A stretch of 64,000 nt of DNA, from positions 45,100 to 109,099 of the forward strand of contig JBAXPV010000013.1 in the NCBI GenBank assembly GCA_037132075.1, given 5' to 3'. The notes under the pieces were generated by a model. The model saw only the letters and a program-made list of their open reading frames with translations. It had not been told where the DNA came from and searched no databases. The translations under genes and the position numbers were made by a program. Source of the DNA: JBAXPV01 sp037132075. GTDB taxonomy: Bacteria; Bacteroidota; Bacteroidia; Bacteroidales; CAIXZF01. Of this stretch, positions 53,621-63,413 are shown in pieces; the first letter of the stretch is position 1; the number at the start of each line of letters is the position of its first letter.

Positions 53621-54931
53621 ATGCGTAAACTTTTACTGTCACTTGTGGCTGTTTTCTTGGTTGTGAGTGTTTTTGCTCAACAATCCAACATTATTAAACC
53701 AACAACTTTTTTTAAAAAGGCAAATCCTTTAGTTTCTACTCAGAATTCAGGTCCACTTGTGGTTACCCCATTAGTAAATATCCAGGATTTCATCACAACA
53801 ATGTTTGGGCCCGGAGTATTGATTAGTAATTTAACTTACACAGGTGCACCGCTGGCCATCGGTAAATTTACCGATACTACCGGCACTTTGGGAATGGATA
53901 GTGGAATTATCATGACCTCAGGGGATATCAACGCCGCTGTAGGACCTAACAATAGTAATTCTGCTGGGTATAATAATAATCTTACTGGAGATTCTGTTTT
54001 AAGTTCATTATGCAACACGAATACCTGGGACGCCTCCATCATTGAATTTGACTTTGTCCCACTTACAGATACAATTATTGCGTGCCATATGGTCTTTGGA
54101 TCTGAAGAATATCCGGAATTTGTCGGTACGTTTAATGATGTCTTTGGTTTTCTTATGAGTGGGCCCGGAATTACTGGTTATGAAAATCTGGCTGTTGTTG
54201 ATACTAATGGAGTTATTATCAGTGTAAATTCTATAAATGCAACTACCAACAGCCAATATTACATTGATAATTCAGGGGGAACAACATTGCAATATGATGG
54301 TTATACTACTGTAATCCAATTTATGCGCCCAATTGTCAACGGGGTCTCCTATCACTTTAAAATCGGAATAGCCGACGCAATGGATCATGTTTTTGATTCC
54401 GGCATTTTCCTTAAATCCAAAAGCTTTCTGAGCTATGCCAAGATGCCTGTGGCCAATTTCACCCCGAGTCCGGCCGGTGGAAATGATGTCCAGTTCAACA
54501 ACACAACAGATTATGCTAAAAAATATGCCTGGGATTTTGGAGATGGAACGTTCGATACAACTTCGCTAAACCCTATCCATACTTATGCTGCGGCAGGGTA
54601 TTATACTGTGAAACTGAAAGCAATCAATTATTATCAGGAAAACACCTATACTTATACCATCGCTGCCGGGGGAGTTGGAATCAATCCTGTCGAACCCAAA
54701 CCAAGCATGCGTCTAACCCAGCTTACATTTGGTGTTTTTAACCTTCAGCTTTCGAATGTTACTGATGCCAATTTACAGGTATTTAGTATTGACGGTAAAG
54801 TTGTAAAAGAAATCTCTGACATTAAAGGCGCTACAGATGTCACTGTAGATCTGACTTCGCTCTCAAAAGGTTTGTATGTTATTAAACTTTTCTCAAGCCA
54901 AGGCGTTTTAAGCCAAAAAATCATCAGATAA
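53621..54931 (+). CDS. Secreted choice-of-anchor L / PKD protein with T9SS sorting tail
   Basis: A 436-residue surface or secreted protein. Signal peptide about 1-19; residues about 45-270 show the choice-of-anchor L pattern (GPGVLISNLTYTGAP, DSGIIMTSGD, VFGSEEYPEFVGT, NDVFGFLMSGPG); residues about 285-345 are a PKD domain (YAWDFGDGT, YTVKLKAIN). The last 75 residues form a type IX secretion C-terminal domain (LQVFSIDGKVVKE, LSKGLYVIKL, QKIIR). It is thus exported by Sec and then through the T9SS. Role on the surface is unknown. It has its own consensus promoter. Confidence 0.93.
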   Translation: MRKLLLSLVAVFLVVSVFAQQSNIIKPTTFFKKANPLVSTQNSGPLVVTPLVNIQDFITTMFGPGVLISNLTYTGAPLAIGKFTDTTGTLGMDSGIIMTSGDINAAVGPNNSNSAGYNNNLTGDSVLSSLCNTNTWDASIIEFDFVPLTDTIIACHMVFGSEEYPEFVGTFNDVFGFLMSGPGITGYENLAVVDTNGVIISVNSINATTNSQYYIDNSGGTTLQYDGYTTVIQFMRPIVNGVSYHFKIGIADAMDHVFDSGIFLKSKSFLSYAKMPVANFTPSPAGGNDVQFNNTTDYAKKYAWDFGDGTFDTTSLNPIHTYAAAGYYTVKLKAINYYQENTYTYTIAAGGVGINPVEPKPSMRLTQLTFGVFNLQLSNVTDANLQVFSIDGKVVKEISDIKGATDVTVDLTSLSKGLYVIKLFSSQGVLSQKIIR

Positions 54932-55001
54932 TACCTCTGGAACTTAGATTATTGTGTGCATCACTTTTTTTACGACATTTGCTACGTAAAGAATCTCCCG
55001 G

Positions 55002-55781
55002 ATGTCCCGTATTCACTTTCACGAAACTATTTTTGGCCCGATTATTAGCCGCAGATTGGGCATTTCCCTTGGCGTTAATCTATTACCTACGCATTTTAAG
55101 CTCTGTACATTCAATTGTGTTTATTGTGAATGTGGCTGGACCGAAGCAGATCCGCTGAGTACTTCTGAATTTCCGAGTGCTGTGGAGATCCTGGAAAAGC
55201 TGGAAGAACGTTTAGCCAGTATCAGCGCTGCCGGTGAGAAACTTGACTCAATTACCCTGGCTGGAAATGGCGAACCAACAGTTCACCCGGAGTTTCCGGC
55301 AATCGTGAATGGCATGATCGAGATCCGGAAGAAATATTTCCCATCCGTAAAAATCAGTGTCCTCTCCAATGCCTCAAAACTGAATGACCCTGAAATACTG
55401 GAAGCCCTCAAAAAGGTCGACAACAACATCCAAAAGATGGATGCGGGCACTGAAGTTACTTTTCAGCTCATTAATCAACCCAAAATTCCGATTACATTGG
55501 CAGAAGTAGTGGAGAACCTCAAGCTTTTCCGCGGCCAGCTTGTCGTGCAGACACTTTTTGTTCGTGGCGATTTTAATGGCAGAATCATCGACAACACCAC
55601 AGAAGAGGAAGTGTCAGCATGGCTTCTCCTTATTAAACAAATCAAGCCCAGACGGGTTATGCTTTACCCTATTGAGCGAAAAACACCGCTTACAGGCCTT
55701 GAAAAGGTAACAAAATCAGAACTTGCTAAAATTGCAGCAAGGGTGGAACGCATGGGCGTCTGTGCCGAATTTTTCGATTAA
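55002..55781 (+). CDS. Radical SAM protein
   Basis: A 259-residue iron-sulfur enzyme with the radical SAM motif CTFNCVYC (CxxxCxxC) near residue 33, followed by CGW. Conserved pieces include SITLAGNGEPTVHPEF (the GGE-like SAM site) and VMLYPIERKTP later. This group is widespread in Bacteroidota and other anaerobes, and is sometimes annotated as MoaA-like; its substrate is unknown. The start MSRIHFHETIFGPI is the usual one for the family. A small repeat protein begins 2 bases after the stop, so the two are probably co-expressed. Confidence 0.87.
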   Translation: MSRIHFHETIFGPIISRRLGISLGVNLLPTHFKLCTFNCVYCECGWTEADPLSTSEFPSAVEILEKLEERLASISAAGEKLDSITLAGNGEPTVHPEFPAIVNGMIEIRKKYFPSVKISVLSNASKLNDPEILEALKKVDNNIQKMDAGTEVTFQLINQPKIPITLAEVVENLKLFRGQLVVQTLFVRGDFNGRIIDNTTEEEVSAWLLLIKQIKPRRVMLYPIERKTPLTGLEKVTKSELAKIAARVERMGVCAEFFD

Positions 55782-55783
55782 AG

Positions 55784-56182
55784 ATGCTTGCCTATCCTGC
55801 CAAAATATTATTGGCCTTCGGTGAGACCTTTAATGAAAATGAGGATCTCTTCAACTTCCTTCTGACTAACGGTTATCCTGAACTTGCTGCACTGTCAGCA
55901 GGAATTCGCGGCAGTGAAGAATCCATCATCTGGCTCATGCGTAATGGATATCCGCATTATGCGGCCCTCGACGGGGCTATCGATGGAAATAGTAACGCAA
56001 AATTCTGGCTCTTAAAAAATGGCTATGAATTTCTCGCACTCTTTGCCGAAGCATGCAACCAAAAGACTGAAGCCGTGGAATGGCTCAGAGAACACGACTT
56101 ACAGATTTTTATCCTTTTGTCCGCCAAAATTCTTGCTTTCCGCGATCGTCAGATCTGGAACCCCCACAAAATTCACTTTTAG
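55784..56182 (+). CDS. Small protein of 25-residue helical repeats
   Basis: A 132-residue soluble protein built from at least three 25-residue repeats beginning NGY at residues 29, 54 and 79, with a fourth, degenerate unit at about 104. The unit reads roughly NGYP.YAAL..AI.G.....WLL., similar in spirit to ankyrin or other alpha-solenoid repeats but shorter than 33 residues. No signal peptide. It starts 2 bases after the radical SAM gene, so it may bind that enzyme or its substrate. Not a family I can name. Confidence 0.75.
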   Translation: MLAYPAKILLAFGETFNENEDLFNFLLTNGYPELAALSAGIRGSEESIIWLMRNGYPHYAALDGAIDGNSNAKFWLLKNGYEFLALFAEACNQKTEAVEWLREHDLQIFILLSAKILAFRDRQIWNPHKIHF

Positions 56183-56194
56183 TCTAAGCGAAAA

Positions 56195-58897
56195 TTAACC
56201 GCATTTAGAGTATCCGCATTCCTTACACACCAGGCATCCTTCCTGATAAACAAGGCTGTCTTTGCCTTCACATTTAGGACAATGATTGCCTTTGGCCTTG
56301 GTGCCATCCGGGATGTACTTTTTCAGGGCACGGATCACGCCATTTTTCCAGGTGTTGATGTTGTCACTTTTCAGGTCAAGTGTATTGACGACATTCACCA
56401 CAAAAGGGATTGGCATCCCGTGTCGCATCACACCAGAGATGAGCTTGGCATAGTTCCAATATTCCTTATCGAAAGTGCGACTCAGTCCTTCCATGGTGAC
56501 TTTATAGCCATCCTTGTCTTCATACTGAAAATCGTAACGGGTACGACCCTTTTCGGTTTTGCTCTTAATAACCCATGCGCTTTCTACCCAGGTTGGGACA
56601 TAGAAATCATCAGCTTTCCCGGTAAATATCTCATAGGGTCTGTTGTTCAGCAGGCCAATGATGGCAACCCATTTCTCATAGTCATTTTGAAAACGAACAA
56701 CTTCACATTGCAAATATGCAGGGCGATGTGGTGCTTTTGTTTCTTTAAATTCCGTTTCCTTTTTTGGATTTTCATTAGAAACCAAAACCCCTGAACGGGA
56801 ACCATCACGATAGACTGTCATCCCTTTGCAACCTGATTCCCAAGCTGTTTGGTATATATTCCCAATGAGCTCCTGGCTAACATCTTTAGGGACATTGACA
56901 GTGACGCTGATAGAATGATCAACCCATTTCTGAACAGCACCCTGCATTTTTACTTTAGAAAGCCAATTAATGTCGTTTGCTGTCGCTTTGTAATAGGGGG
57001 ATTTGGCGATGATTTCCTGTAAAGCGGCATCATCCATCTTGGAAACTTCATCGGTATTATATCCGTTAATCTCTAGCCAGGTGACGAATTTATGATGGAA
57101 TACATAAAACTCTTCCCATGAATCTCCAATTTCATCCACGAAAGAGATGGTTACATTTTTATCATTGGGGTTGACCTTACGACGGCGTTTGTAACTTACC
57201 ATAAAGACTGGTTCCAATCCTGAGGTAGTTTGTGTCATCAGGGATGTTGTACCTGTCGGGGCGATGGTAAGTAAAGCAATATTTCTACGGCCATAACGAA
57301 TCATCTCTTCGTACAAAGCAGGGTCGGCTTCACGAATACGTTGAACAAAAGGATTATTTTTCTCTTTTTCACTTGAATATACAGGGAAACAACCTCTTTC
57401 ACGTGCCATCGTAACGGAAGAACGATAGGCTTCTACTGCAAGTGTTTTATGAATCTCGATGCTAAAATCGGTAGCAGTGTCAGTTCCATAGCGACAACCG
57501 AGTGCAGCAAGCATGTCGCCTTCTGCAGTAATTCCAAAACCGGTTCGTCTGCCTTCTAATGTCTTTTTCCTGATATTCAGCCATAAATTCCGCTCAACTC
57601 TCTTAATTTCTTCGTCTTCAGGATCCAGTTCAATCTTCTTCAGGATCCGATCGATCTTCTCTGTCTCGAGATCGATGATGTCATCCATAATCCTTTGCGC
57701 TTTTCTGACATGATCAATAAAGAGTTCTACATTAAAACTGGCCTTGGGTGTAAATGGATTTTCTACATAACTATAAAGATTGATTGCTAACAAGCGGCAT
57801 GAATCATAGGGGCAAAGTGGAATTTCCCCGCAAGGATTTGTAGAGACTGTACGAAATCCTTGGTCTGCATAACAATCCGGGACCGATTCCCTGATGATCG
57901 TATCCCAGAAAAGGATTCCAGGCTCGGCAGATTTCCATGCATTGTGAACTATTTTATTCCACAACTCCCGTGCTCTGATCGTCTTGGTAGCCGAGGGTTC
58001 TTTTGCATTAACAGGATATTGTTGGGTAAAGTCCATATCATTGACTACAGCCCGCATAAAATCATCAGTGATTTTAACGCTAACATTGGCACCAGTCACC
58101 TTCCCGGCCTGAAGCTTTGCATCGATAAAAGCATCAGAATCCGGATGTTTAATGGAGATGCTCAGCATCAGTGCACCACGTCGGCCATCCTGGGCAACTT
58201 CCCGTGTCGAATTAGAATAACGCTCCATAAACGGGACTATCCCGGTTGAGGTAAGCGCCGAATTCTTTACGGGAGTTCCATGCGGACGAATATGGGAAAG
58301 ATCGTGGCCGACGCCACCCCTTCTTTTCATCAGCTGGACCTGTTCCTGGTCAATTTTCATAATCGCACCATAACTGTCAGAATCACCGTCGTGACCTATG
58401 ACAAAACAGTTGGACAATGAACCAACCTGGAGGTTGTTTCCAATACCAGCCATGGGGCTACCCTGTGGAACGATATAACGGAAATCACGCAATAACTCGA
58501 ATAACTCCGCTTCCTTTAAGGGATTCGGATATTTACTCTCGATTCTGGCCAACTCTGAGGCGATCCTTCGATGCATGTCGTCAGGGGTCTTCTCGTAGAT
58601 ACCTCCCTTACTGTCTTTCATCGCATACTTGCTGATCCAGACACTGGCTGCAAGGTTATCACCTTTAAAATACGCTGTTGTTGCTTCCAGAGCTTCATCA
58701 TATGAATACGATGTCAACCCTGCTGCGATGGGATCGATCTCAAACTGAAAATCACTCTTTTCTTCTTCCTTGTCTGCTTGTTCTTGCATCTTGTTTATAA
58801 TACCTGTTCGATCACGTTTTGATAGGATCTCATCGAAATAACTTTTCTCCGACGTCTCTTGTTTTGGGCTGATCCTGGTAAAAAGATCTTGGTTCAT
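56195..58897 (-). CDS. nrdJ: Adenosylcobalamin-dependent (class II) ribonucleoside-diphosphate reductase
   Basis: Makes deoxyribonucleotides using B12, with or without oxygen. 900 residues. The N-terminal part lacks an ATP cone; the catalytic core has SLSNCFV and TNPCGEIPLCPYDSCRL (catalytic Cys and Glu) and a conserved TAPTGTTS-like loop (IAPTGTTSLM). The C terminus carries a zinc ribbon (HCPKCEG...CLVCKECGYSKCG) with redox cysteines. No class I or III enzyme is in the window. Upstream on the minus strand there is no recognisable cobalamin riboswitch in the 193 bases before the next gene. It implies a supply of cobalamin. Confidence 0.96.
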   Translation of the reverse strand: MNQDLFTRISPKQETSEKSYFDEILSKRDRTGIINKMQEQADKEEEKSDFQFEIDPIAAGLTSYSYDEALEATTAYFKGDNLAASVWISKYAMKDSKGGIYEKTPDDMHRRIASELARIESKYPNPLKEAELFELLRDFRYIVPQGSPMAGIGNNLQVGSLSNCFVIGHDGDSDSYGAIMKIDQEQVQLMKRRGGVGHDLSHIRPHGTPVKNSALTSTGIVPFMERYSNSTREVAQDGRRGALMLSISIKHPDSDAFIDAKLQAGKVTGANVSVKITDDFMRAVVNDMDFTQQYPVNAKEPSATKTIRARELWNKIVHNAWKSAEPGILFWDTIIRESVPDCYADQGFRTVSTNPCGEIPLCPYDSCRLLAINLYSYVENPFTPKASFNVELFIDHVRKAQRIMDDIIDLETEKIDRILKKIELDPEDEEIKRVERNLWLNIRKKTLEGRRTGFGITAEGDMLAALGCRYGTDTATDFSIEIHKTLAVEAYRSSVTMARERGCFPVYSSEKEKNNPFVQRIREADPALYEEMIRYGRRNIALLTIAPTGTTSLMTQTTSGLEPVFMVSYKRRRKVNPNDKNVTISFVDEIGDSWEEFYVFHHKFVTWLEINGYNTDEVSKMDDAALQEIIAKSPYYKATANDINWLSKVKMQGAVQKWVDHSISVTVNVPKDVSQELIGNIYQTAWESGCKGMTVYRDGSRSGVLVSNENPKKETEFKETKAPHRPAYLQCEVVRFQNDYEKWVAIIGLLNNRPYEIFTGKADDFYVPTWVESAWVIKSKTEKGRTRYDFQYEDKDGYKVTMEGLSRTFDKEYWNYAKLISGVMRHGMPIPFVVNVVNTLDLKSDNINTWKNGVIRALKKYIPDGTKAKGNHCPKCEGKDSLVYQEGCLVCKECGYSKCG

Positions 58898-59003
58898 AGG
58901 TTATATGAATGTTATAATGACTGATTTTGTGCTTACTGTGCGAAAACCCTCCCTAATAATAAGGAACTGCCAAAGTAACGATTCTGAATGTGGTAAGGCA
59001 AAT

Positions 59004-59023
59004 AGACTTTTTAACAAAAGTCT
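59004..59023 (-). terminator. Hairpin between the PNPOx-like gene and nrdJ
   Basis: AGACTTTT and AAAAGTCT form a perfect 8-base stem with a 4-base loop, 68 bases past the PNPOx-like stop. No T run follows on the minus strand, so termination strength is uncertain. Confidence 0.4.
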
Positions 59024-59090
59024 CTTAATAAGTTGTAACAAGCTGGTTTTAAACCGAAAAGGATGGAAATAAGTATTTTTATGCTGATAA

Positions 59091-59546
59091 TCAGCCAGTT
59101 ACCGCTAAGGCCCGCCAATAGAGCTTTACGCCAAATCCCAACCGGTTATCTGTCATTTTTAACAAGTCCGGTTCTAATCCCCAAAGTGTTGCATTCATGA
59201 GTACAGCAACAGGAAATCGCATCAGATAAGCTTTGTTGGCCAATTTCTGATCTTCTCCGTGCAGCAGTCTAACTTTACCAGACAATTGAAGTCCGATGAT
59301 TTTCCCCGGGATCTTTGTTTCTAACAAAATATTACCAGCCACCCTGGGATTAATCAGCATGTGGCTCCCATGCATTGTTTCTGCATCTGTGGTAAAAACA
59401 AATAGGTTTCGCGAAGGTAAATATGTATAAAAGCAACTGGCTACCCATGGTTTTCCCTCAAAAGAAGTAGCAATTGTCATCACATGATGTTTTGAAATCA
59501 GGCCAAGAATGCGTCTGTCAATTGGATTTCCTTCCTGAGATTGCAT
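59091..59546 (-). CDS. Pyridoxamine 5'-phosphate oxidase-fold (YhbP-like) protein
   Basis: A 151-residue flavin-binding split-barrel protein. The pattern MTIATSFEGKPWVASCFY, LFVFTTDAETMHGSHM and INPRVAGNILLE follows the YhbP/PNPOx-like family, which binds FMN, heme or F420 in different members. Substrate is not predictable. It lies 4 bases after a TauE/SafE permease gene in the same direction and is probably co-transcribed with it. Confidence 0.85.
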   Translation of the reverse strand: MQSQEGNPIDRRILGLISKHHVMTIATSFEGKPWVASCFYTYLPSRNLFVFTTDAETMHGSHMLINPRVAGNILLETKIPGKIIGLQLSGKVRLLHGEDQKLANKAYLMRFPVAVLMNATLWGLEPDLLKMTDNRLGFGVKLYWRALAVTG

Positions 59547-59550
59547 AAAG

Positions 59551-59928
59551 CTATTTTTTAATCATCATTTGAATCGCAATTCCAATCAATACAAAGCCGA
59601 AAATCTTTTTCATCAGGCTTACCGGAATATTTAACGCAAGCTTCGATCCAAAATAACCCCCAATGATAAAAGCAGCAGCAATTACCATGGCATATTTCAG
59701 GTTAATCTGCCCTGCTTTATAATAATTCATCACAGCTAACATTCCGACCGGGGGTAACATTACGGCAAGGCTGGTACCCTGGGCTTCATGCTGGGTCATT
59801 CCCAACAAGTAAATCATGGCAGGAATCATAATAACACCGCCGCCCAAACCGACCATTCCACCGAAGACCCCGGCTAAAAGTCCAATGAGGGCCAAAATGA
59901 TGATTGTTTCTGTATTCATAAATTTCAT
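59551..59928 (-). CDS. Half-length TauE/SafE-family permease
   Basis: An integral membrane protein of about 125 residues. The open frame runs up to 59988, but the upstream residues overlap the end of the preceding TolB/BamA-like gene; an ATG at 59928 begins one base after that gene's stop, and a second ATG at 59919 is also possible. Four membrane spans and the family motif LLAGVFGGMVGLGGGVIMIPAM are present; TauE/SafE proteins are usually twice this size, so it should form a dimer. Family members export sulfite, sulfoacetate or other organosulfur anions. Substrate unknown. Confidence 0.85.
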   Translation of the reverse strand: MKFMNTETIIILALIGLLAGVFGGMVGLGGGVIMIPAMIYLLGMTQHEAQGTSLAVMLPPVGMLAVMNYYKAGQINLKYAMVIAAAFIIGGYFGSKLALNIPVSLMKKIFGFVLIGIAIQMMIKK

Positions 59929-59929
59929 G

Positions 59930-62900
59930 TTAAAAATCAAGTCCCATCGAGAGATAAAAAATTGACTTACGGTTGATCCCGTCTTCAAGCCCCCAAGCCC
60001 AGTCGGCCCTGAGGAAATATCCTAAGATCCTGCTTCTCAATCCAAATCCATAACCAGCTACGATAGGCTCCACATTGTTGTCAACAATAACCTTGATGGG
60101 ATATTTGATGATTTCTTTGGTATAGAGAGAGTTTTCTTTTGCATAAGGATTTGAACCCGTCCAGGCAGTCCCGATATCCCCAAAACCAACAATCTGGAAA
60201 TTATTGATAAAGTCGGACTTAATAGGCCTATTGATAAAATATCTGAAAACAGGGAGCCGCAGCTCAGTGTTAATAAGCGCAAAGCTGTTGCCATTTCGTA
60301 TGTTTTGGTTAAATCCTCTCAGGGGTGTTGCAATAGTCTGATAAGAATAATTCTGGTTTTGATTGATCGGGACAGCATAATTGAAGCTAGGTGCAAGCCA
60401 GTAATCCACACCGCCCAGGTAATAGATCAGGGGAGCATTTCCAAAAGAAGTACTGGCGGCAAAACGAGTGGCCCAAATCATGCTTCGATTCACTTTGACA
60501 TAATGCCTGAAGTCGAGGCCCAGTACATAAAGACTTTTACTCTTTGGAGACACTTCCTGAAAATACTCACCAAACAATTTATAACGCGTTCCTTTTAAAA
60601 GATTCAATCCAATTTTACGGGTATCATCATAAATCCATTCTGCTTTCAAGGAGGCCCAATAAGCCATATCATTTGGCTTTCTGAGTGTGACGATCTCCTG
60701 TGACAAATATGCTGTCCGGTCATAGCGAAGCAAACTTGTTACTTTTAAAGCCCTTACCTGGCTGAAAGCATATTTTAAATTATAAAACACTTCATACGTG
60801 CTTGTCTTGATCTGCGAGGAAATTGGCGAGACAATCGAGTTCTCCAACACCTGTCGATGGAAAGTAATTTCACGATCAAGCCTGTGTTTAAAGTTCCCAT
60901 AATTAAGCAGGTACTCATTATTGGTAAAGGTCAGCGAGGGTCGGATTCCTCCCACTATCCGATAATCTTCCATAAGGTCGGTGGCTCCTACCTTAAAGAG
61001 CACACTCAAGCCCGGATTAAGCCAAATAGGTGAATTTCCCCCGGTAAACGGTTGGTAGGTATATTGAAGAAAGAAAAAGTCAAACTGGGTAACTAACTGA
61101 CTTAAACTATACTCCACCATATAATTAAGTTGTTTGGGCCCGACAGGAACATTGGGGGGTTTTAGGCTGGAAGTACCCGCTTGTCCCGTTTTTGTCTGCA
61201 AGGTATCTCCCCCATGCAATTTTATAAATGCCTGTTTTTCAAATATATAGTTGTTGATATCAATTTTTGTTTGCCTGGGAGAAGAAAGCGTATCAAAAGG
61301 AATATCAATTTCATCCTGTCTGACATTCACAAAGTGCTTATGACTCGCCTGGTAAAGTTTTTTTATCTCCTGTACACTATCCTCATTTGCTCTTTTGAAT
61401 GCCCCGTTATTAGTTTTTGTAAAAAATGTTGGCTCAGGCTTCGAAGCAGTCAGGCTCTTTGCTTTGGGTAAGTCATCAATGAAAATAGAATATCGATTCC
61501 CGAAATATATCAGATCGCCCGCCAAACCTGCCTTTGGAACTATGTCATGCTCCAGGATGCTTCTTGAAGAATTTGTGACCGGATACGCAATGGTGAAATA
61601 CCGGTAATGTGTCGTTGTGTCGATATAACTGATGGAGCTGTCGAACCTTGCCAGGTAACGATTATAAATGCCATTGGCATCCGACAAATAAGTAATGAAG
61701 TTATCCTCGTATTCCATGGGCATCCTTTCATCGACCATGGGAGTATTGGTGATTTGCTTCAGCACAGGCTTTCTGCCGATATAATGATATATGAAAAGAT
61801 CCTTTTTTGAAGATAGCTGTGTCAATCCCGCTAGTTTGTTTCTTGGATTTAAGCTGTCATTCAGTCGGTTCGAGGCAAAAATGATATCTTTCCCTTTATT
61901 GATAAATCGGGGATTCACATCGTCATAAATATCCTTAGTGATTTGCTCAAATGAATTTGAAGCGATATTATAAACAAAGATATCGCTTTGGCCTTTGATT
62001 ACCGCTGACATAAGCAGGCTTTTCCCATCAGGGGAATATGAAAAGTCAACGATTTTATCAAAATTGTATAAAAACCTCTTTTCAAGACTTCCCTTTCCGG
62101 TGGTATAAAAATATAAAAGAATTTTCCCTTTTTCTTCGGTTACAACTGCGAGTAAAGTGCCACCGGGATGCCAGGCAATCAGCGGATATGAATAATCTGT
62201 TTCCTCATCAAGTTTATAACCTCTTCTGATGATTTTCCGGACATGCTTGTTGTTAAGATTTTCAAGCATTACCCGGTACCTGCCTGATTCATTGGTGGCA
62301 AAAGCAGCGTATTTACCATCAGAACTGATTCTCAGCTGGGAATAAAGCTGGCGCGAATTTGGCTTTAAGGCTCTCAAATGATCATCAGGCATCAAGGCTG
62401 TGGCATTTTCCTGGGTATACTCTGTTTGATAATAATTAAGCCATTCGGCAACAAGACTTTTAAAAGAAACACCCAGCACATAAAGGAACCCACTTTCAAC
62501 ACTTTTGCTGATCTTGGCCATGTAAACAATATTGGGTACTACGTTTGGCCCGTATTTCTCCGCGATAAACCTCCAAAAAGAATGACCGGCATACGTTGCA
62601 TCAGTCCCGGTTAATTGGTTGAACTTTCGATAGCGACCGGAAATAATCCCATCGCGCACCCTATTATCAATAGTGGTATTCCAATCTTCTGAAAGATAAG
62701 AGAGTAATCCATTCAGATACCAATCGGGAAGAAACAGCAAGGTTGAATTCTTTACCCGGGAAGAGAGACTGCTCCCATACAAAAGCTGATTCAGCACTAC
62801 CTGGGTAACCCCCTGCCGAATCTGACGTTGCAGATCGCTGTGGTCGCCATTGAAGTATAAAATCACCTTCTGGTCCAATATTCGGGTCATCCCTCCTGTG

Positions 62901-63274
62901 TTTCCGCTGTTGGACGCGTCACCGCCTGAAGCGCCCAAATTGCTTTGTTTGCTCTCACTTAAGGTATTAAAAATGACAAATTGAATTTTAGCATCCAAGC
63001 TTGTTTCTAACTTACGTTGTATGTCAGTAATCTCACCTTCAGCATATTGCGCTGTGTACAAGGCAAGTTCTTTGCCATTCAGGTAAAAATAAATATCAAA
63101 ATTATCATATTTAAAGAAAGTCCATTGAAACTGAGTATATTGCACCCGGTTCTGACCAAAATCTGTTTGAGACCCATTGTAAAACTGGGCTTTAAGTCCG
63201 GACATAACGGCAACAAGCATAACTATAACTAGCAATGCCCTAAGTAAATGATATGAGAATATGCGTTCTTTCAA
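59930..63274 (-). CDS. TolB-like beta-propeller and BamA-like outer-membrane barrel protein
   Basis: A 1114-residue outer-membrane protein. Signal peptide about 1-29; residues about 40-290 resemble the peptidase MA-like region; about 300-560 carry PD40/TolB propeller repeats (LRISSDGKYAAFATNESG, FSYSPDGKSLLMSAV, NPRFINKGKDIIFASN). The last 360 residues form a BamA/D15-type beta-barrel, ending in FYLSMGLDF with the terminal phenylalanine recognised by the BAM machine. Such fusions are common in Bacteroidota and unassigned in function. It is first in a likely unit with the TauE/SafE and PNPOx genes. Confidence 0.87.
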   Translation of the reverse strand: MKERIFSYHLLRALLVIVMLVAVMSGLKAQFYNGSQTDFGQNRVQYTQFQWTFFKYDNFDIYFYLNGKELALYTAQYAEGEITDIQRKLETSLDAKIQFVIFNTLSESKQSNLGASGGDASNSGNTGGMTRILDQKVILYFNGDHSDLQRQIRQGVTQVVLNQLLYGSSLSSRVKNSTLLFLPDWYLNGLLSYLSEDWNTTIDNRVRDGIISGRYRKFNQLTGTDATYAGHSFWRFIAEKYGPNVVPNIVYMAKISKSVESGFLYVLGVSFKSLVAEWLNYYQTEYTQENATALMPDDHLRALKPNSRQLYSQLRISSDGKYAAFATNESGRYRVMLENLNNKHVRKIIRRGYKLDEETDYSYPLIAWHPGGTLLAVVTEEKGKILLYFYTTGKGSLEKRFLYNFDKIVDFSYSPDGKSLLMSAVIKGQSDIFVYNIASNSFEQITKDIYDDVNPRFINKGKDIIFASNRLNDSLNPRNKLAGLTQLSSKKDLFIYHYIGRKPVLKQITNTPMVDERMPMEYEDNFITYLSDANGIYNRYLARFDSSISYIDTTTHYRYFTIAYPVTNSSRSILEHDIVPKAGLAGDLIYFGNRYSIFIDDLPKAKSLTASKPEPTFFTKTNNGAFKRANEDSVQEIKKLYQASHKHFVNVRQDEIDIPFDTLSSPRQTKIDINNYIFEKQAFIKLHGGDTLQTKTGQAGTSSLKPPNVPVGPKQLNYMVEYSLSQLVTQFDFFFLQYTYQPFTGGNSPIWLNPGLSVLFKVGATDLMEDYRIVGGIRPSLTFTNNEYLLNYGNFKHRLDREITFHRQVLENSIVSPISSQIKTSTYEVFYNLKYAFSQVRALKVTSLLRYDRTAYLSQEIVTLRKPNDMAYWASLKAEWIYDDTRKIGLNLLKGTRYKLFGEYFQEVSPKSKSLYVLGLDFRHYVKVNRSMIWATRFAASTSFGNAPLIYYLGGVDYWLAPSFNYAVPINQNQNYSYQTIATPLRGFNQNIRNGNSFALINTELRLPVFRYFINRPIKSDFINNFQIVGFGDIGTAWTGSNPYAKENSLYTKEIIKYPIKVIVDNNVEPIVAGYGFGLRSRILGYFLRADWAWGLEDGINRKSIFYLSMGLDF

Positions 63275-63413
63275 GGTAGATTTTCCAGTACGAAATTACG
63301 GGCTTTTTTAATGTAAGCCATAAAGATAAAGTTCAAAAACTAAAGATAAGGCAAACAAGATGGTTCTAATCCATCATTGATTAACTTAGCAGCCCAAAAT
63401 TTATTATCCGATC

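Noticed and set aside
58898..59090. Cobalamin riboswitch before the B12-dependent reductase
   Set aside because: No B12-box-like sequence or matching conserved core was seen on the minus strand; only a short hairpin is present.
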